From positions 434,001 through 498,000 of the forward strand of contig CP071306.1 in the NCBI GenBank assembly GCA_027563145.1: 64,000 nucleotides of DNA, read 5' to 3'. The stretch is from Halocatena halophila. GTDB taxonomy: Archaea > Halobacteriota > Halobacteria > Halobacteriales > Haloarculaceae. The first letter of the stretch is position 1. Each line of letters starts with the position of its first letter. The notes under the pieces were generated by a model. The model made no database searches. It saw only the letters and a program-made list of their open reading frames with translations, and was not told where the DNA came from. The position numbers and the translations under genes are program-made. Shown here piece after piece: positions 36,231 to 45,124 of this stretch.

Positions 36231-37015
36231 CTGATTCGTACGAAACGGTGCAGTTCGAGCGGACCGATGATGGGCTCGGCTGGATTGAACTGGATCGGCC
36301 TGATGCGTTGAACACGATCACCACGGAACTGCTTGACGAACTGGACGCCGTGATCGATCGGTGTGAATCGGCCGAGTCGGTTCGGGCGATCTACCTCACG
36401 GGAGCCGGCGATCGTGCGTTTTCTGCGGGGGCGGACGTGCAGTCTTCGGGCGTGATGGGCCACCGCAAAGGTGTCGAACACTCTCGACGCGGACAGACCG
36501 TCTTCGGCCGGCTCAAAGCGACGGATTTGCCGGTGGTTGCCGGCATTGACGGCTACTGTCTGGGCGGTGGAATGGAGCTTTCGATGTGTGCAGATCTCAG
36601 AATCGCGAGCGATCGCTCGGAGTTCGGCCTCCCCGAACACTCACTCGGGCTGTTGCCGGGCTGGGGTGGCACACAGCGCCTCCAGCAACTGCTCGGTGAG
36701 AGCGTGGCCAAACAGTTCGTGTTCACGGCCGACCGGTTCAGTGCAGAGCGAATGTACGAGTTTGGCTATCTCTACGACCTGATCGAGGCCGAGTCGTTCG
36801 AGGAAGATGCCCGGTCATTTGCTGCGGAGATCGCTGCTGGTCCGCCGATCGCACAGCGTTACAGCAAGCGTGCGATGCGTGCGGCCACACCATCACCGGA
36901 CGCAGGCCTCGAACTCGAAGCGCAGGCGTTTGGCCACTTGCTCGACACCGAGGATCTTGCAGCTGGTATTTCGGCGTTCGTAACCGACAGTGATCCCGAG
37001 TTCGAGGGCAAATGA
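36227..37015 (+). CDS. Enoyl-CoA hydratase/isomerase (first copy)
   Basis: A 262-residue crotonase-fold protein. The CoA-binding/oxyanion segments are seen in GAGDRAFSAGADVQ and IDGYCLGGGMELSMCADLRIA, and a catalytic-glutamate-like region in FGLPEHSLGLLPGWGGTQRL (Glu in PEHS). It likely hydrates a trans-2-enoyl-CoA. It is the first gene of a four-gene operon with ATGA overlaps at every junction. The two hydratases are only moderately alike and probably act on different intermediates. Confidence 0.88.
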   Translation: MTDSYETVQFERTDDGLGWIELDRPDALNTITTELLDELDAVIDRCESAESVRAIYLTGAGDRAFSAGADVQSSGVMGHRKGVEHSRRGQTVFGRLKATDLPVVAGIDGYCLGGGMELSMCADLRIASDRSEFGLPEHSLGLLPGWGGTQRLQQLLGESVAKQFVFTADRFSAERMYEFGYLYDLIEAESFEEDARSFAAEIAAGPPIAQRYSKRAMRAATPSPDAGLELEAQAFGHLLDTEDLAAGISAFVTDSDPEFEGK

Positions 37016-37815
37016 GCTCGCACGACACAGATGGGCTCACGGTAACAACCAGCCCGGACGAACTGGTCGTGCGAGCGACGATCGATCGACCAGATCGGCG
37101 AAATGCACTCAACGACGCCGTTATTGAGGGGTTGTGTTCTGTGCTTGCGGCCGCAGACAGTGGCCCCACTCGCGTGGTCGTGCTGCGCGGTGCGAACGGT
37201 ACATTTTGCTCGGGCGGTGATCTGCAGGCGATGGCCGGTTCCGCTGGCGGAGACCCTCAGGTGTACCGTGATGGCTTCGCGGGATTGGCGACGCTGCTCG
37301 AACGGCTTCCACAAACGCGCGCGCTCTGTGTGGCAGCCGTCGAAGGCTACTGTCTCGCCGGCGGGCTCGGACTGGGAGCTGCCTGTGACATCGTCCTCGC
37401 TAGTGACGATGCGACGTTCGGATTGCCAGAGCGCAACGTGGGACTGTTTCCAGCACAGGCGATCGTTCCGATCGCACGAACGGCACCTGAGAAACGAATT
37501 CTCGAATACGCGTTCACCGGCGAACAGTTCGACGCGGCGACGGCACATGATCTGGGGCTGGTGTCGCGAACCGTTTCGGCTGAGGATTTCGACGCAGAAC
37601 TGGACGATCTGATCGATTCGCTTGCCCGCTCGTCGCCCGTGGCGATCGATATGGGTAAACGGGCGTACTACACTCAGCGAGGAATGGAGTATCAGAAAGC
37701 ACTATCGCACATGCGCGAAGTGATCGCTCATATCGCCATGAGCGACGCGACCGAGGCGGGAATCGAGGCGTTTTTGCTGGATGAGACGCCGTCGTGGGGG
37801 ACTCGCGACCAATGA
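37012..37815 (+). CDS. Enoyl-CoA hydratase/isomerase (second copy)
   Basis: A 267-residue crotonase-fold protein overlapping the first by four bases. Oxyanion segments: GANGTFCSGGDLQAM and VEGYCLAGGLGLGAACDIVLA. The site equivalent to the catalytic glutamate reads FGLPERNVGLFPAQA. It may be an isomerase, hydratase or CoA-ester hydrolase. Overlaps on both sides imply equimolar translation with its neighbours. Confidence 0.87.
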   Translation: MSSHDTDGLTVTTSPDELVVRATIDRPDRRNALNDAVIEGLCSVLAAADSGPTRVVVLRGANGTFCSGGDLQAMAGSAGGDPQVYRDGFAGLATLLERLPQTRALCVAAVEGYCLAGGLGLGAACDIVLASDDATFGLPERNVGLFPAQAIVPIARTAPEKRILEYAFTGEQFDAATAHDLGLVSRTVSAEDFDAELDDLIDSLARSSPVAIDMGKRAYYTQRGMEYQKALSHMREVIAHIAMSDATEAGIEAFLLDETPSWGTRDQ

Positions 37816-38699
37816 CGTTCGCAGAACAGGATTCGATCAAGGGTAACGATCCGGATCGGGCGGTCATCTCCGTCGCGCTGACGGGGGCGCTTACGACACG
37901 GGAGCAATGCGAGTCCATTCCGTACACGCCTGAGGAGATTGCAGCCGACGCGGCGGCGGCACGCGACGAGGGGGCTGCGATCGCACACATTCATGCTCGC
38001 ACCGACGACGGTGCACCGACATACGACCCCGAGGTGTATCAGGAAATTCGCGACGAGGTGCGTGCGCGGACGGATATCGTGTTGAACTTTTCTACCGGCG
38101 CGATCCACGCACCCCCCGAGCAACGAATTGCGTACCTCAAGGCCGTCAAGCCGGAGATTGCAGCGTTGAACATGGGCTCGATGAACTACGCGAAATACTC
38201 CACAGAGCGAGAGGATTTCGTCTTTGATATGGTGTTCGAGAACTCGTTCGAAGAGATTGAGCAGTTGCTCACGGCAATGGACGAGGCAGACATTCGACCC
38301 GAACTCGAATGCTTCGATGCCGGGCACATCACCAACACAACGCCGTTTCTCGACCGTGGACAGCTCAGCACGCCACTGCAGTTCAGTCTCATCATGGGTG
38401 TGCTTGGTGGGATTCCGGCAACGGTCGAATCGCTCATCGACCAGGTCCGTCGGCTCCCACCAACCGCACGCTGGCAGGTGATCGCCATCAGCCAGGATCA
38501 GTGGCCGCTAATCGCAGCCGCACTCGCAATGGGTGGAAACGTGCGCGTCGGCCTGGAGGACAACTTCTACCTTCCAGATGGATCGATGGGAACCAACGCC
38601 ACACTGGTCGAGCAGGCGGCAGCGATGACCCGATCGGTTGGGAGCGAGCCGGCAACGCCAGAGCAGGCCCGCTCGATTCTCGGGCTGGAGGACGAATGA
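37812..38699 (+). CDS. Beta-keto acid cleavage enzyme (BKACE, DUF849)
   Basis: A 295-residue TIM-barrel enzyme. The zinc-binding histidine pair is in AHIHARTDDG (His59, His61), with further landmarks VLNFSTG, LECFDAGH, VIAISQDQ and VRVGLEDNFYLPDG. BKACE enzymes condense a free beta-keto acid with acetyl-CoA to give acetoacetate and a new CoA ester; 3-keto-5-aminohexanoate and dehydrocarnitine are known substrates. The start at 37812 overlaps the previous stop (ATGA). Its placement between enoyl-CoA hydratases and an SDR is unusual for this family; the substrate is unknown. Confidence 0.87.
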   Translation: MTFAEQDSIKGNDPDRAVISVALTGALTTREQCESIPYTPEEIAADAAAARDEGAAIAHIHARTDDGAPTYDPEVYQEIRDEVRARTDIVLNFSTGAIHAPPEQRIAYLKAVKPEIAALNMGSMNYAKYSTEREDFVFDMVFENSFEEIEQLLTAMDEADIRPELECFDAGHITNTTPFLDRGQLSTPLQFSLIMGVLGGIPATVESLIDQVRRLPPTARWQVIAISQDQWPLIAAALAMGGNVRVGLEDNFYLPDGSMGTNATLVEQAAAMTRSVGSEPATPEQARSILGLEDE

Positions 38700-39490
38700 G
38701 TCCGCCCGCAGTCGATTCGGTATTCGATGGAGAACTGTTTGACGACACGACGGTGCTCGTCACGGGTGGCGGCACCGGAATCGGGCGGGCGATTGCGCTG
38801 GGATTTGCGACGCTCGGCGGGGATGTCGCAGTCGCGAGCCGATCGATGGACCATCTCGAACCGGTTGCCGACGCGATCGAAGAACGTGGACAACAAGCCT
38901 GTGCGACGACGGTCGACATTCGCGAACCCGACGCGGTTGAGTCGATGGTCGAGACCGTCGAACGGGAGCTCGGGCCGGTAGACGTGCTCATCAACAACGC
39001 TGGTGCGAACTTTCTGACGCCGACGGAATCGCTCTCGCCGAACGGCTGGCGGGCCGTCGTCGGAACTATTCTCGACGGAACCGCCTACTGCACCATGGCC
39101 GTTGGCGAACGAATGATCGACCGGGACGGCGGCGTGATCATCTCGATCGGAGCCACCAACAGCGAACATGGTGCACCCTTTCACGCCCACTCCGGTGCGG
39201 GAAAAGCCGGTGTGCACAACCTGATGCAGACGGTTGCCAGCGAGTGGGCCAAACACGGAATTCGAGCGAACACTATTGCGCCTGGCATCGTCGAGACCGA
39301 CGGCATTACGGACGCTGCTGGGGGTGCGCTCCCCGAATCGCTTACCGGATCGATTCCAGCAGACAGATTCGGTACGCCGGCCGATTGCGTTCCTACGGTG
39401 CTCTTTATGGCCAGTCCAGCGGCAGCCTACGTGACGGGAAGCTATCTCACCGTTGATGGTGGTCTGTTGCTTGCCGACCCGATGGCCTGA
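38696..39490 (+). CDS. SDR of 2,4-dienoyl-CoA reductase type
   Basis: A 264-residue SDR with TGGGTGIGRA, the NNAG motif (INNAGANF) and the ending VTGSYLTVDGGLLL. The usual Tyr-x3-Lys is replaced by Ser-x3-Lys (AHSGAGKAGVHNL, about residues 157-169), as in the peroxisomal dienoyl/trans-enoyl-CoA reductase branch. This suggests reduction of an unsaturated acyl-CoA rather than alcohol oxidation. It overlaps the BKACE gene (ATGA) and abuts the convergent carboxyltransferase gene with no gap. Confidence 0.82.
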   Translation: MSPPAVDSVFDGELFDDTTVLVTGGGTGIGRAIALGFATLGGDVAVASRSMDHLEPVADAIEERGQQACATTVDIREPDAVESMVETVERELGPVDVLINNAGANFLTPTESLSPNGWRAVVGTILDGTAYCTMAVGERMIDRDGGVIISIGATNSEHGAPFHAHSGAGKAGVHNLMQTVASEWAKHGIRANTIAPGIVETDGITDAAGGALPESLTGSIPADRFGTPADCVPTVLFMASPAAAYVTGSYLTVDGGLLLADPMA

Positions 39491-41191
39491 TCAGAACAAC
39501 ACCGTCCCGTGGTGTTGTGGCCGCTCGTCCCGCTGTTTCGTGCGTGCGGCCTCGAGACGCGCACAGAGCTGTGCTCGCAGCTCGCTGGCGGGCAACAGCT
39601 CATCAACCTGCAACGAGGCTGCCTGTTCGGTGATGTCGATGTGTGTGCGATACTCCGATTTTGCAGATTCGATGAACTGCGCTCGTGATTCTTGATCCAT
39701 CGCTTCGAGCTGGTCGCCAAACAGCGCGTGGATCGCTGCGTCGGGTCCCATCACGGCAATTTCTGCTGACGGCAGCGCAAGCGTACAGTCGGGATCGAAC
39801 GACGGACCACACATCCCATAAATTCCGGCCCCGTACGCTTTGCGCAGAATCACACAGAATTTGGGCACCTGCGCGTTTGAGGTTGCATAAATGAACTTTC
39901 GTCCCTTTCGGAGCACGCCTTCGCGTTCAACCGCCGAGCCGATCATGAACCCCGGCGTATCACAGAGATAAATGAGCGGAATGTTGTACGCATCGCACGT
40001 CCAGACGAACCCCGCCGCTTTGTCGGCCGAGTCGGGAAAGATCGCCCCGCTCACCGTGGCGGGCTGGTTGGCGACGATCCCGACTGGAGTGCCATCGATT
40101 CGTCCAAGCCCGGTGACGATCTCCGGAGCGAACGAGGGCTTGAGCTCGAGGAACGAATCACGGTCGAGCAACCGATCGATCGTCTCGTGAACGTCGTAGG
40201 CTTCGTTTGGTTGCTCGGGGATCGTCGCGTCCAGCGCCTTGGGATTTTTTGCCGGGGCAGTCGGGCTACTCGTCGGTGGAGCCTCGCGGAAATGCTGTGG
40301 CAGATACGACAACAGTTCACGAACGGTCTCTGCGGCACTTTCCTCATCGGGGACGACCAGATCTGCACTCCCGCTTTCGGTGGCGTGGACCGCTGGCCCA
40401 CCGAGCTCATCCATCGAGACGGATTCACCGGTCATCGCCTCGACGATCCGTGGGGAGGCAATCGCCATCCCCGAGATCTCCTCGACCATAATCAGAAAAT
40501 CACAGAACACTGGCGTGTACGCAGAACCCGCGATATCTGGTCCATACAACACCCCAATCTGCGGAACGCGACCCGACAGCCGACACTGGTTGTAGAATGT
40601 CTTCCCGCCGTGATACCGATCCATGTGGGTGTCGCCTGGCTCACGCTCGGAGGCGTCGAGCCGTGCGCCCGTCGAATCTATCAGCCGAACCATCGGAATT
40701 TCGAGTTCCAGTGCACGCTCTTGGATCCTGACGACCTTCTCGATTCCAAGCTTCCCGAGCGATCCGGCCTTGACGGTGTAGTCATTGGCCGTGAATGCAA
40801 CCCGCCGACCGTCGATCGTTCCAATCCCTGTGAGCAGTCCGTCTGCCGGCAACTCATCGTCCGTGTGGCGTGCGAATCTGCCGTTCTCGTACTCGATCGT
40901 GTCGAACACCATCTCTAAACGGTCACGAACGAACTGTTTATCGAGTGAATCGATCTTCTCGTGACCGCGCTCTGGTCCGCCGCTTTCGACCGATTCGATT
41001 GCCTCCTGGACGGCTTGCTCACGGTCAGAAACGACCGATCCTGCATCCTCCCAGGAGTCCTCACCCGCCGCTGCAATCGACTCACCCGACTCGGTTACAA
41101 CCGAAACGGACCGGCCGAGATGTTCGGCCGCCACAGTGGCGATCGCCTGGGCGATCTCTGCCTCGGCGTCGTCACCGATTGCTATCTCCAT
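39491..41191 (-). CDS. Acyl-CoA carboxylase carboxyltransferase subunit
   Basis: A 566-residue carboxyltransferase with two crotonase-like halves. The N half holds GIGTIDGRRVAFTANDYTVKAGSLG and LIDSTGARLD. The C half holds GRIDGTPVGIVANQP, LIYLCDTPGFMIGSAVE, RKAYGAGIYGMCG and a EIAVMGPDAAI-type end. It would move CO2 from biotin onto propionyl-, methylcrotonyl-, geranyl- or acetyl-CoA. No biotin carboxylase or biotin carrier is in the window. The ~80-residue N-terminal part is longer than in many haloarchaeal propionyl-CoA carboxylase subunits. It faces the BKACE operon. Confidence 0.86.
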   Translation of the reverse strand: MEIAIGDDAEAEIAQAIATVAAEHLGRSVSVVTESGESIAAAGEDSWEDAGSVVSDREQAVQEAIESVESGGPERGHEKIDSLDKQFVRDRLEMVFDTIEYENGRFARHTDDELPADGLLTGIGTIDGRRVAFTANDYTVKAGSLGKLGIEKVVRIQERALELEIPMVRLIDSTGARLDASEREPGDTHMDRYHGGKTFYNQCRLSGRVPQIGVLYGPDIAGSAYTPVFCDFLIMVEEISGMAIASPRIVEAMTGESVSMDELGGPAVHATESGSADLVVPDEESAAETVRELLSYLPQHFREAPPTSSPTAPAKNPKALDATIPEQPNEAYDVHETIDRLLDRDSFLELKPSFAPEIVTGLGRIDGTPVGIVANQPATVSGAIFPDSADKAAGFVWTCDAYNIPLIYLCDTPGFMIGSAVEREGVLRKGRKFIYATSNAQVPKFCVILRKAYGAGIYGMCGPSFDPDCTLALPSAEIAVMGPDAAIHALFGDQLEAMDQESRAQFIESAKSEYRTHIDITEQAASLQVDELLPASELRAQLCARLEAARTKQRDERPQHHGTVLF

Positions 41192-41310
41192 GACAGCTCG
41201 TGCCCCTGGTGGATTGTTAACCTATTCTTCCCGCACTAAATTTCCCCATTTGAGTAAACGGATATGATGTTTATTTCGTTATTGGTTACACGACTTATTA
41301 ACATACAAAC

Positions 41311-41318
41311 TATTATTA
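41311..41318 (+). promoter_or_regulatory. TATA-like element of the acyl-CoA ligase gene
   Basis: TATTATTA about 30 bp before the ATG at 41345, in a strongly AT-rich 150-bp divergent region shared with the carboxyltransferase gene. Confidence 0.4.
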
Positions 41319-41344
41319 TCAATGGATTATAATTACCGTCTGGC

Positions 41345-42988
41345 ATGGAATACTACGAGGGCGAGCGGCTGTCACACATGGGCGATCTTCCCAAAATGGC
41401 GGCTGATCGCTACGGGTCGAAGACCGCGTTCGTGGGGATGGCTGAAACCCAATCGTATTCGGAATTTGCGGCGGCGACTTCACGCATGGCGGCGGTGCTT
41501 GCGAACGACAACGTCGGCGTTGGTGACCGTGTTGGCCTATACATACCGAACACGTTGCAGTTTCCCAGCACCTATTTCGGTGTGATTGAGTCCGGAGCGA
41601 TTCCCGTTCCGCTGAACCTTCGGATGGACACCGAGACGCTCGCATACATCGTTGATGATGCATCGATCGACTGTCTGATCGGGTCGCCGTTGCTCGCTGA
41701 TGACATTACCGAGCTTGCCGAAAAAACAGCCGTTTCGAGGACACTCGTCCCGGGCATGAACGATCCCGATCTGGGAATCAAAAACTGCTCACACTTGCTC
41801 GCTGACACACCGGCGACGTTCGACCGTCCACACCGCGAGTTCGACGACGTGGCCTGCCAGCCCTACACGAGTGGAACGACCGGGCGGCCAAAAGGCGTGT
41901 TGCTCACACACGAGAATCTGCTGACGTCGCTCGAGGCCTATGACGCCGGGGGGAACCCAATCGATCCGGACAAAACTGGGCTGCTTGTGCTCCCGCTGTT
42001 TCACATTTATGCCTTGAACGCGCTACTCGGCTCGTATCTGTACAACGGTGCATCGAGCGTATTGCTCGCCGAGCCCGATCCCGAGGCGATTTTGGCAGCG
42101 ATCGATCGCCACGAGATCACACAGATTGCTGGTGTCCCCGCGCTTTATACCATGACACACCGGGTGTACTGCGAGAGCCCATCGGATTACGATCTCAGCT
42201 CGCTCGAGCTGGCGCTCTGTGCGGCGGCACCGCTCGCTGACTCGACGAAAAACGCCATCGAAACCCAGTGGGACGTACGGTTGGCCGAGGGGTGGGGAAT
42301 GACCGAGACCGCACCGGCTGGTGCGACAGAACCAGCACGGGGTGTCCGGAAGGCCGCAGGATGTGTCGGACCACCGGTCGAGGGCCTTGAGGTTTCGCTG
42401 GTGGATCCAGAGACGCGAACAACCCGCCTTGACGCCACTGCAATCGAACCACCGATCAATCATTCAGACGTGGACACGCCAGTAACCGGTGAAATTGCGG
42501 TGCGTGGCCCGCAGGTGTTCGAGGGGTATCACAATCGTCCGGACCAAACGGCAGCCGTGTTCGACGAGGCGGGGTGGTTTTACACGGGGGATCTCGCCCG
42601 TGTCGATGCGGATGGCTATCTGTGGATCGTCGATCGCAAAGACGACATGATTATCGTGGGCGGAGAAAACGTCTATCCCTCGACGGTCGAGGAGGCACTC
42701 TACGACCATCCTGGCGTCGCTGAGGCCGCTGTCGTCGGGGCCGACCACGACGTGAAAGGCAGGGCTCCTGTTGCCTATGTCGTCCCCGAACGAGAGACCA
42801 CGCTCGAGGAGCTCGATTTGCGACGGTTCACAATTGAACGCGTTCCGAGCTACGCCCATCCACGGCGGATATTCTTCGTCGAGGAACTCCCCCGGAGCGC
42901 CACACAGAAAGTGCGACGTTTCGAGCTCGAAGCCGACCTTGAGTCGCGTCTCGACGGACCGCTCCGATCGAGTAACAGACAGCTGTAG
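41345..42988 (+). CDS. AMP-forming acyl-CoA ligase
   Basis: A 547-residue ANL-superfamily ligase. Motifs: the P-loop-like PYTSGTTGRPKGV (residues ~173-185), the GWGMTETAP adenine-binding motif, the YTGDLARVDADGYLWIVDRKDD hinge, and the C-terminal PRSATQKVRR with the catalytic lysine. It activates a carboxylic acid as its CoA ester using ATP. Medium- or long-chain fatty acids, or an aromatic or branched acid, are all possible. It is followed 57 bp later by an acyl-CoA dehydrogenase, giving the first two steps of an acyl-CoA degradation route. Confidence 0.9.
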   Translation: MEYYEGERLSHMGDLPKMAADRYGSKTAFVGMAETQSYSEFAAATSRMAAVLANDNVGVGDRVGLYIPNTLQFPSTYFGVIESGAIPVPLNLRMDTETLAYIVDDASIDCLIGSPLLADDITELAEKTAVSRTLVPGMNDPDLGIKNCSHLLADTPATFDRPHREFDDVACQPYTSGTTGRPKGVLLTHENLLTSLEAYDAGGNPIDPDKTGLLVLPLFHIYALNALLGSYLYNGASSVLLAEPDPEAILAAIDRHEITQIAGVPALYTMTHRVYCESPSDYDLSSLELALCAAAPLADSTKNAIETQWDVRLAEGWGMTETAPAGATEPARGVRKAAGCVGPPVEGLEVSLVDPETRTTRLDATAIEPPINHSDVDTPVTGEIAVRGPQVFEGYHNRPDQTAAVFDEAGWFYTGDLARVDADGYLWIVDRKDDMIIVGGENVYPSTVEEALYDHPGVAEAAVVGADHDVKGRAPVAYVVPERETTLEELDLRRFTIERVPSYAHPRRIFFVEELPRSATQKVRRFELEADLESRLDGPLRSSNRQL

Positions 42989-43017
42989 TTTCCTGCCTGT
43001 GATGCCTTGCATTACTG

Positions 43018-43025
43018 TTAATATC
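43018..43025 (+). promoter_or_regulatory. TATA-like element of the acyl-CoA dehydrogenase gene
   Basis: TTAATATC, about 25 bp before the ATG at 43046. The dehydrogenase may therefore also be transcribed on its own. Confidence 0.45.
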
Positions 43026-43045
43026 GTTCGTCAGACACAGGTGGT

Positions 43046-44212
43046 ATGACGCACGTCGAAACAGAGCTCCACGGGATGATTCGTGAATCAGTCGGTGAGA
43101 TTGCTGCGGAGTTCGATCGATCGTACTGGCGTGAACATATCGAAAACAGAACGTTTCCGGAGTCGTACTGGAACGAGCTGGCCGATCAGGGCTGGTTGGG
43201 TGTCGCAATTCCCGAAACGTTCGGCGGCGAGGGGCTAGGAATGCTCGAGATGACGATGGTGATCGAAGAGCTCTCGCGAGGTGGTGGTCAAGGTGGCATC
43301 GTCTTCGTGTTGACGCCCGTGTTCGGTGGGATCAGCGTGTTGCGCCACGGATCGACGGCACAGAAAGAGCAGATCCTCCCCGGAATTGCTGATGGCTCGC
43401 TCAGATTCTGTATGGGACTGACCGAACCGAGAGCTGGAACGAACACGCTGGCGATCGACACAACCGCAACGAGAGACGGAGAGACGTTCGTCATCGACGG
43501 GCAGAAAACGTTCATCAGCGGGGTCGAAAACGCCGATAAAATGCTTCTTGTGGCCCGTACCAGCTCATTCGATCGATCAAATCCGACACATGGTGTCACC
43601 ATGTTTCTGATCGATGAGCCGGCCGAACGTGACGCGATCTCACTGACCGAGCTCGACACGACCGTCCCGTGGTTCGAACGGCAGTATCAGGTGGATATCG
43701 ATGGCCTGGTCGTTCCAGAGGAGTCCGTGCTGGGCACTGAGGACGGGGGGATGTATCTACTGTTCGATACGCTGAACACCGAGCGGATCGGTGGCGCTGC
43801 GAGCGCGCTCGGTGGCGGACTGCGTGCGATCGACCTTGCCGTCGATTACGCCTGCGATCGTGAGGTGTTCGGAAAGCCAATTGGTGCCCATCAGGCGATT
43901 CAACACCCGCTAGCGGAGTACTACGCGAAGCTCATGGCCGCCCGGGAGATCACCTACACTGCGGCCGCAAAGTGGGACGCCGATCAAAACTGCGGAATGG
44001 AAGCCAACGCGGCGAAATATCTCGCGAGCGAGTACGCGACCGAGGCAGCGTCACAGGCGATCCAGACACACGGCGGCAACGGATTCACACCGGAGTACGA
44101 GGTGTATGATATCTGGCAAAACGTGCGGCTCACACAGACGGCACCGATTTCGAACGAGATGGTGAAAAACTTCATCGCCGAGCACCATCTCGGGCTGCCA
44201 CGCTCGTACTGA
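43046..44212 (+). CDS. Acyl-CoA dehydrogenase
   Basis: A 388-residue FAD acyl-CoA dehydrogenase. Signatures: FCMGLTEPRAGTNTLAI, VIDGQKTFISGVENA, the C-terminal REVFGKPIGAHQAIQHPLAEYYAKL and QTHGGNGFTPEYEVYDIWQNVR. It makes a trans-2-enoyl-CoA and passes electrons to electron-transfer flavoprotein. In many short-chain enzymes the catalytic glutamate lies in the YEG-type loop near the end; here EYE/EVYD precede it. It is co-directional with the ligase and converges on the SCP2-like gene, 5 bp between stops. Confidence 0.9.
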   Translation: MTHVETELHGMIRESVGEIAAEFDRSYWREHIENRTFPESYWNELADQGWLGVAIPETFGGEGLGMLEMTMVIEELSRGGGQGGIVFVLTPVFGGISVLRHGSTAQKEQILPGIADGSLRFCMGLTEPRAGTNTLAIDTTATRDGETFVIDGQKTFISGVENADKMLLVARTSSFDRSNPTHGVTMFLIDEPAERDAISLTELDTTVPWFERQYQVDIDGLVVPEESVLGTEDGGMYLLFDTLNTERIGGAASALGGGLRAIDLAVDYACDREVFGKPIGAHQAIQHPLAEYYAKLMAAREITYTAAAKWDADQNCGMEANAAKYLASEYATEAASQAIQTHGGNGFTPEYEVYDIWQNVRLTQTAPISNEMVKNFIAEHHLGLPRSY

Positions 44213-44217
44213 GCGGG

Positions 44218-44946
44218 TCAGAACAGAAATTCTGAATCGGTCTCGGCGGCAACTTCCGTCAGCGCTATCGCAGCGTCGGAGTACTGAAGGAGCTTTTGCA
44301 TATCACCGTCAAGCTCGAGCTCGCCACCCATGATAAGGTTGATCACCCCTGCGTCGCCCGCTACCAGCCGTTTCCACACGTCGTAGGGGCCAGAAAGAAC
44401 GAAGCCGTGATCCCGTTCACCGATTTCTGACAGGACAGCAACCTCATCACAGGTTCCATCCCGAAGATCAAGCCACGCGTAGATCGTATCCGAATCCACG
44501 ACGCGCGTTTCGAGCTGTTCGAGCAGGGCCAACAGGACTTCCGGAATTACCGACCGGAGTTCCGGCCAGAGTCGGTCCGGTGCATCGACCAGGCTGGTCG
44601 ACTGCAGCTCTGCGAACGCACGCTCACGCAAGCTTCCGGTACGCTCGTCGATCGCCGACTGGATCTGTGGTGGGGCTGCCGCGATGATCTCCTCGAGTTC
44701 CGCAGCTTCGAGGGTCTCAAACACTGTCTCCTCGATCGAGTCGACGAGTGGCTCTGGAAGATCGCCGAGAGAGTTGCTTTCTAGCGGTAACGACGTTATC
44801 TCGAACACCATCTCACCGTTCCATCCGACACCCCACCCCTCGCCAGTCTCGGTAACCTGTTCGCTCCGTTCGATCCCCGTTCTGTACCGCTCTAGCCACG
44901 GCTCCGTTGGAAAGTACGTCGCCAGTGTGTGTTCCGTTGTTGCCAT
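44218..44946 (-). CDS. SCP2-domain-like protein
   Basis: A 242-residue acidic protein. The last ~100 residues resemble a sterol-carrier-protein-2 domain, ending with the characteristic GVINLIMGGELELDGDMQKLLQYSDAAIAL. The first ~140 residues are helical and without a motif I recognise. SCP2-type proteins bind acyl-CoA or lipids, fitting the acyl-CoA genes around it, but no enzymatic function is implied. Confidence 0.7.
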   Translation of the reverse strand: MATTEHTLATYFPTEPWLERYRTGIERSEQVTETGEGWGVGWNGEMVFEITSLPLESNSLGDLPEPLVDSIEETVFETLEAAELEEIIAAAPPQIQSAIDERTGSLRERAFAELQSTSLVDAPDRLWPELRSVIPEVLLALLEQLETRVVDSDTIYAWLDLRDGTCDEVAVLSEIGERDHGFVLSGPYDVWKRLVAGDAGVINLIMGGELELDGDMQKLLQYSDAAIALTEVAAETDSEFLF

Positions 44947-45124
44947 ACGAAGTTCGGCCGAGGATTCTCCACGACCGGTCCATTCATATCTGAGTGTTAT
45001 ACAGTTTATAGTTCTGCCATTGATATAGGGTAATTTTTATAGTGGGAGGACCATGTGCACTCGATTATGCCAACTTTTTCATCAAAATGCAGACCATTTT
45101 TCAAAACGGGCAGATAGGCTATGA

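Noticed and set aside
36050..36640. A 197-codon N-terminal extension of the PiT permease frame
   Set aside because: The extension is basic and antisense to the enoyl-CoA hydratase; the permease signature starts right after the internal ATG at 36049.
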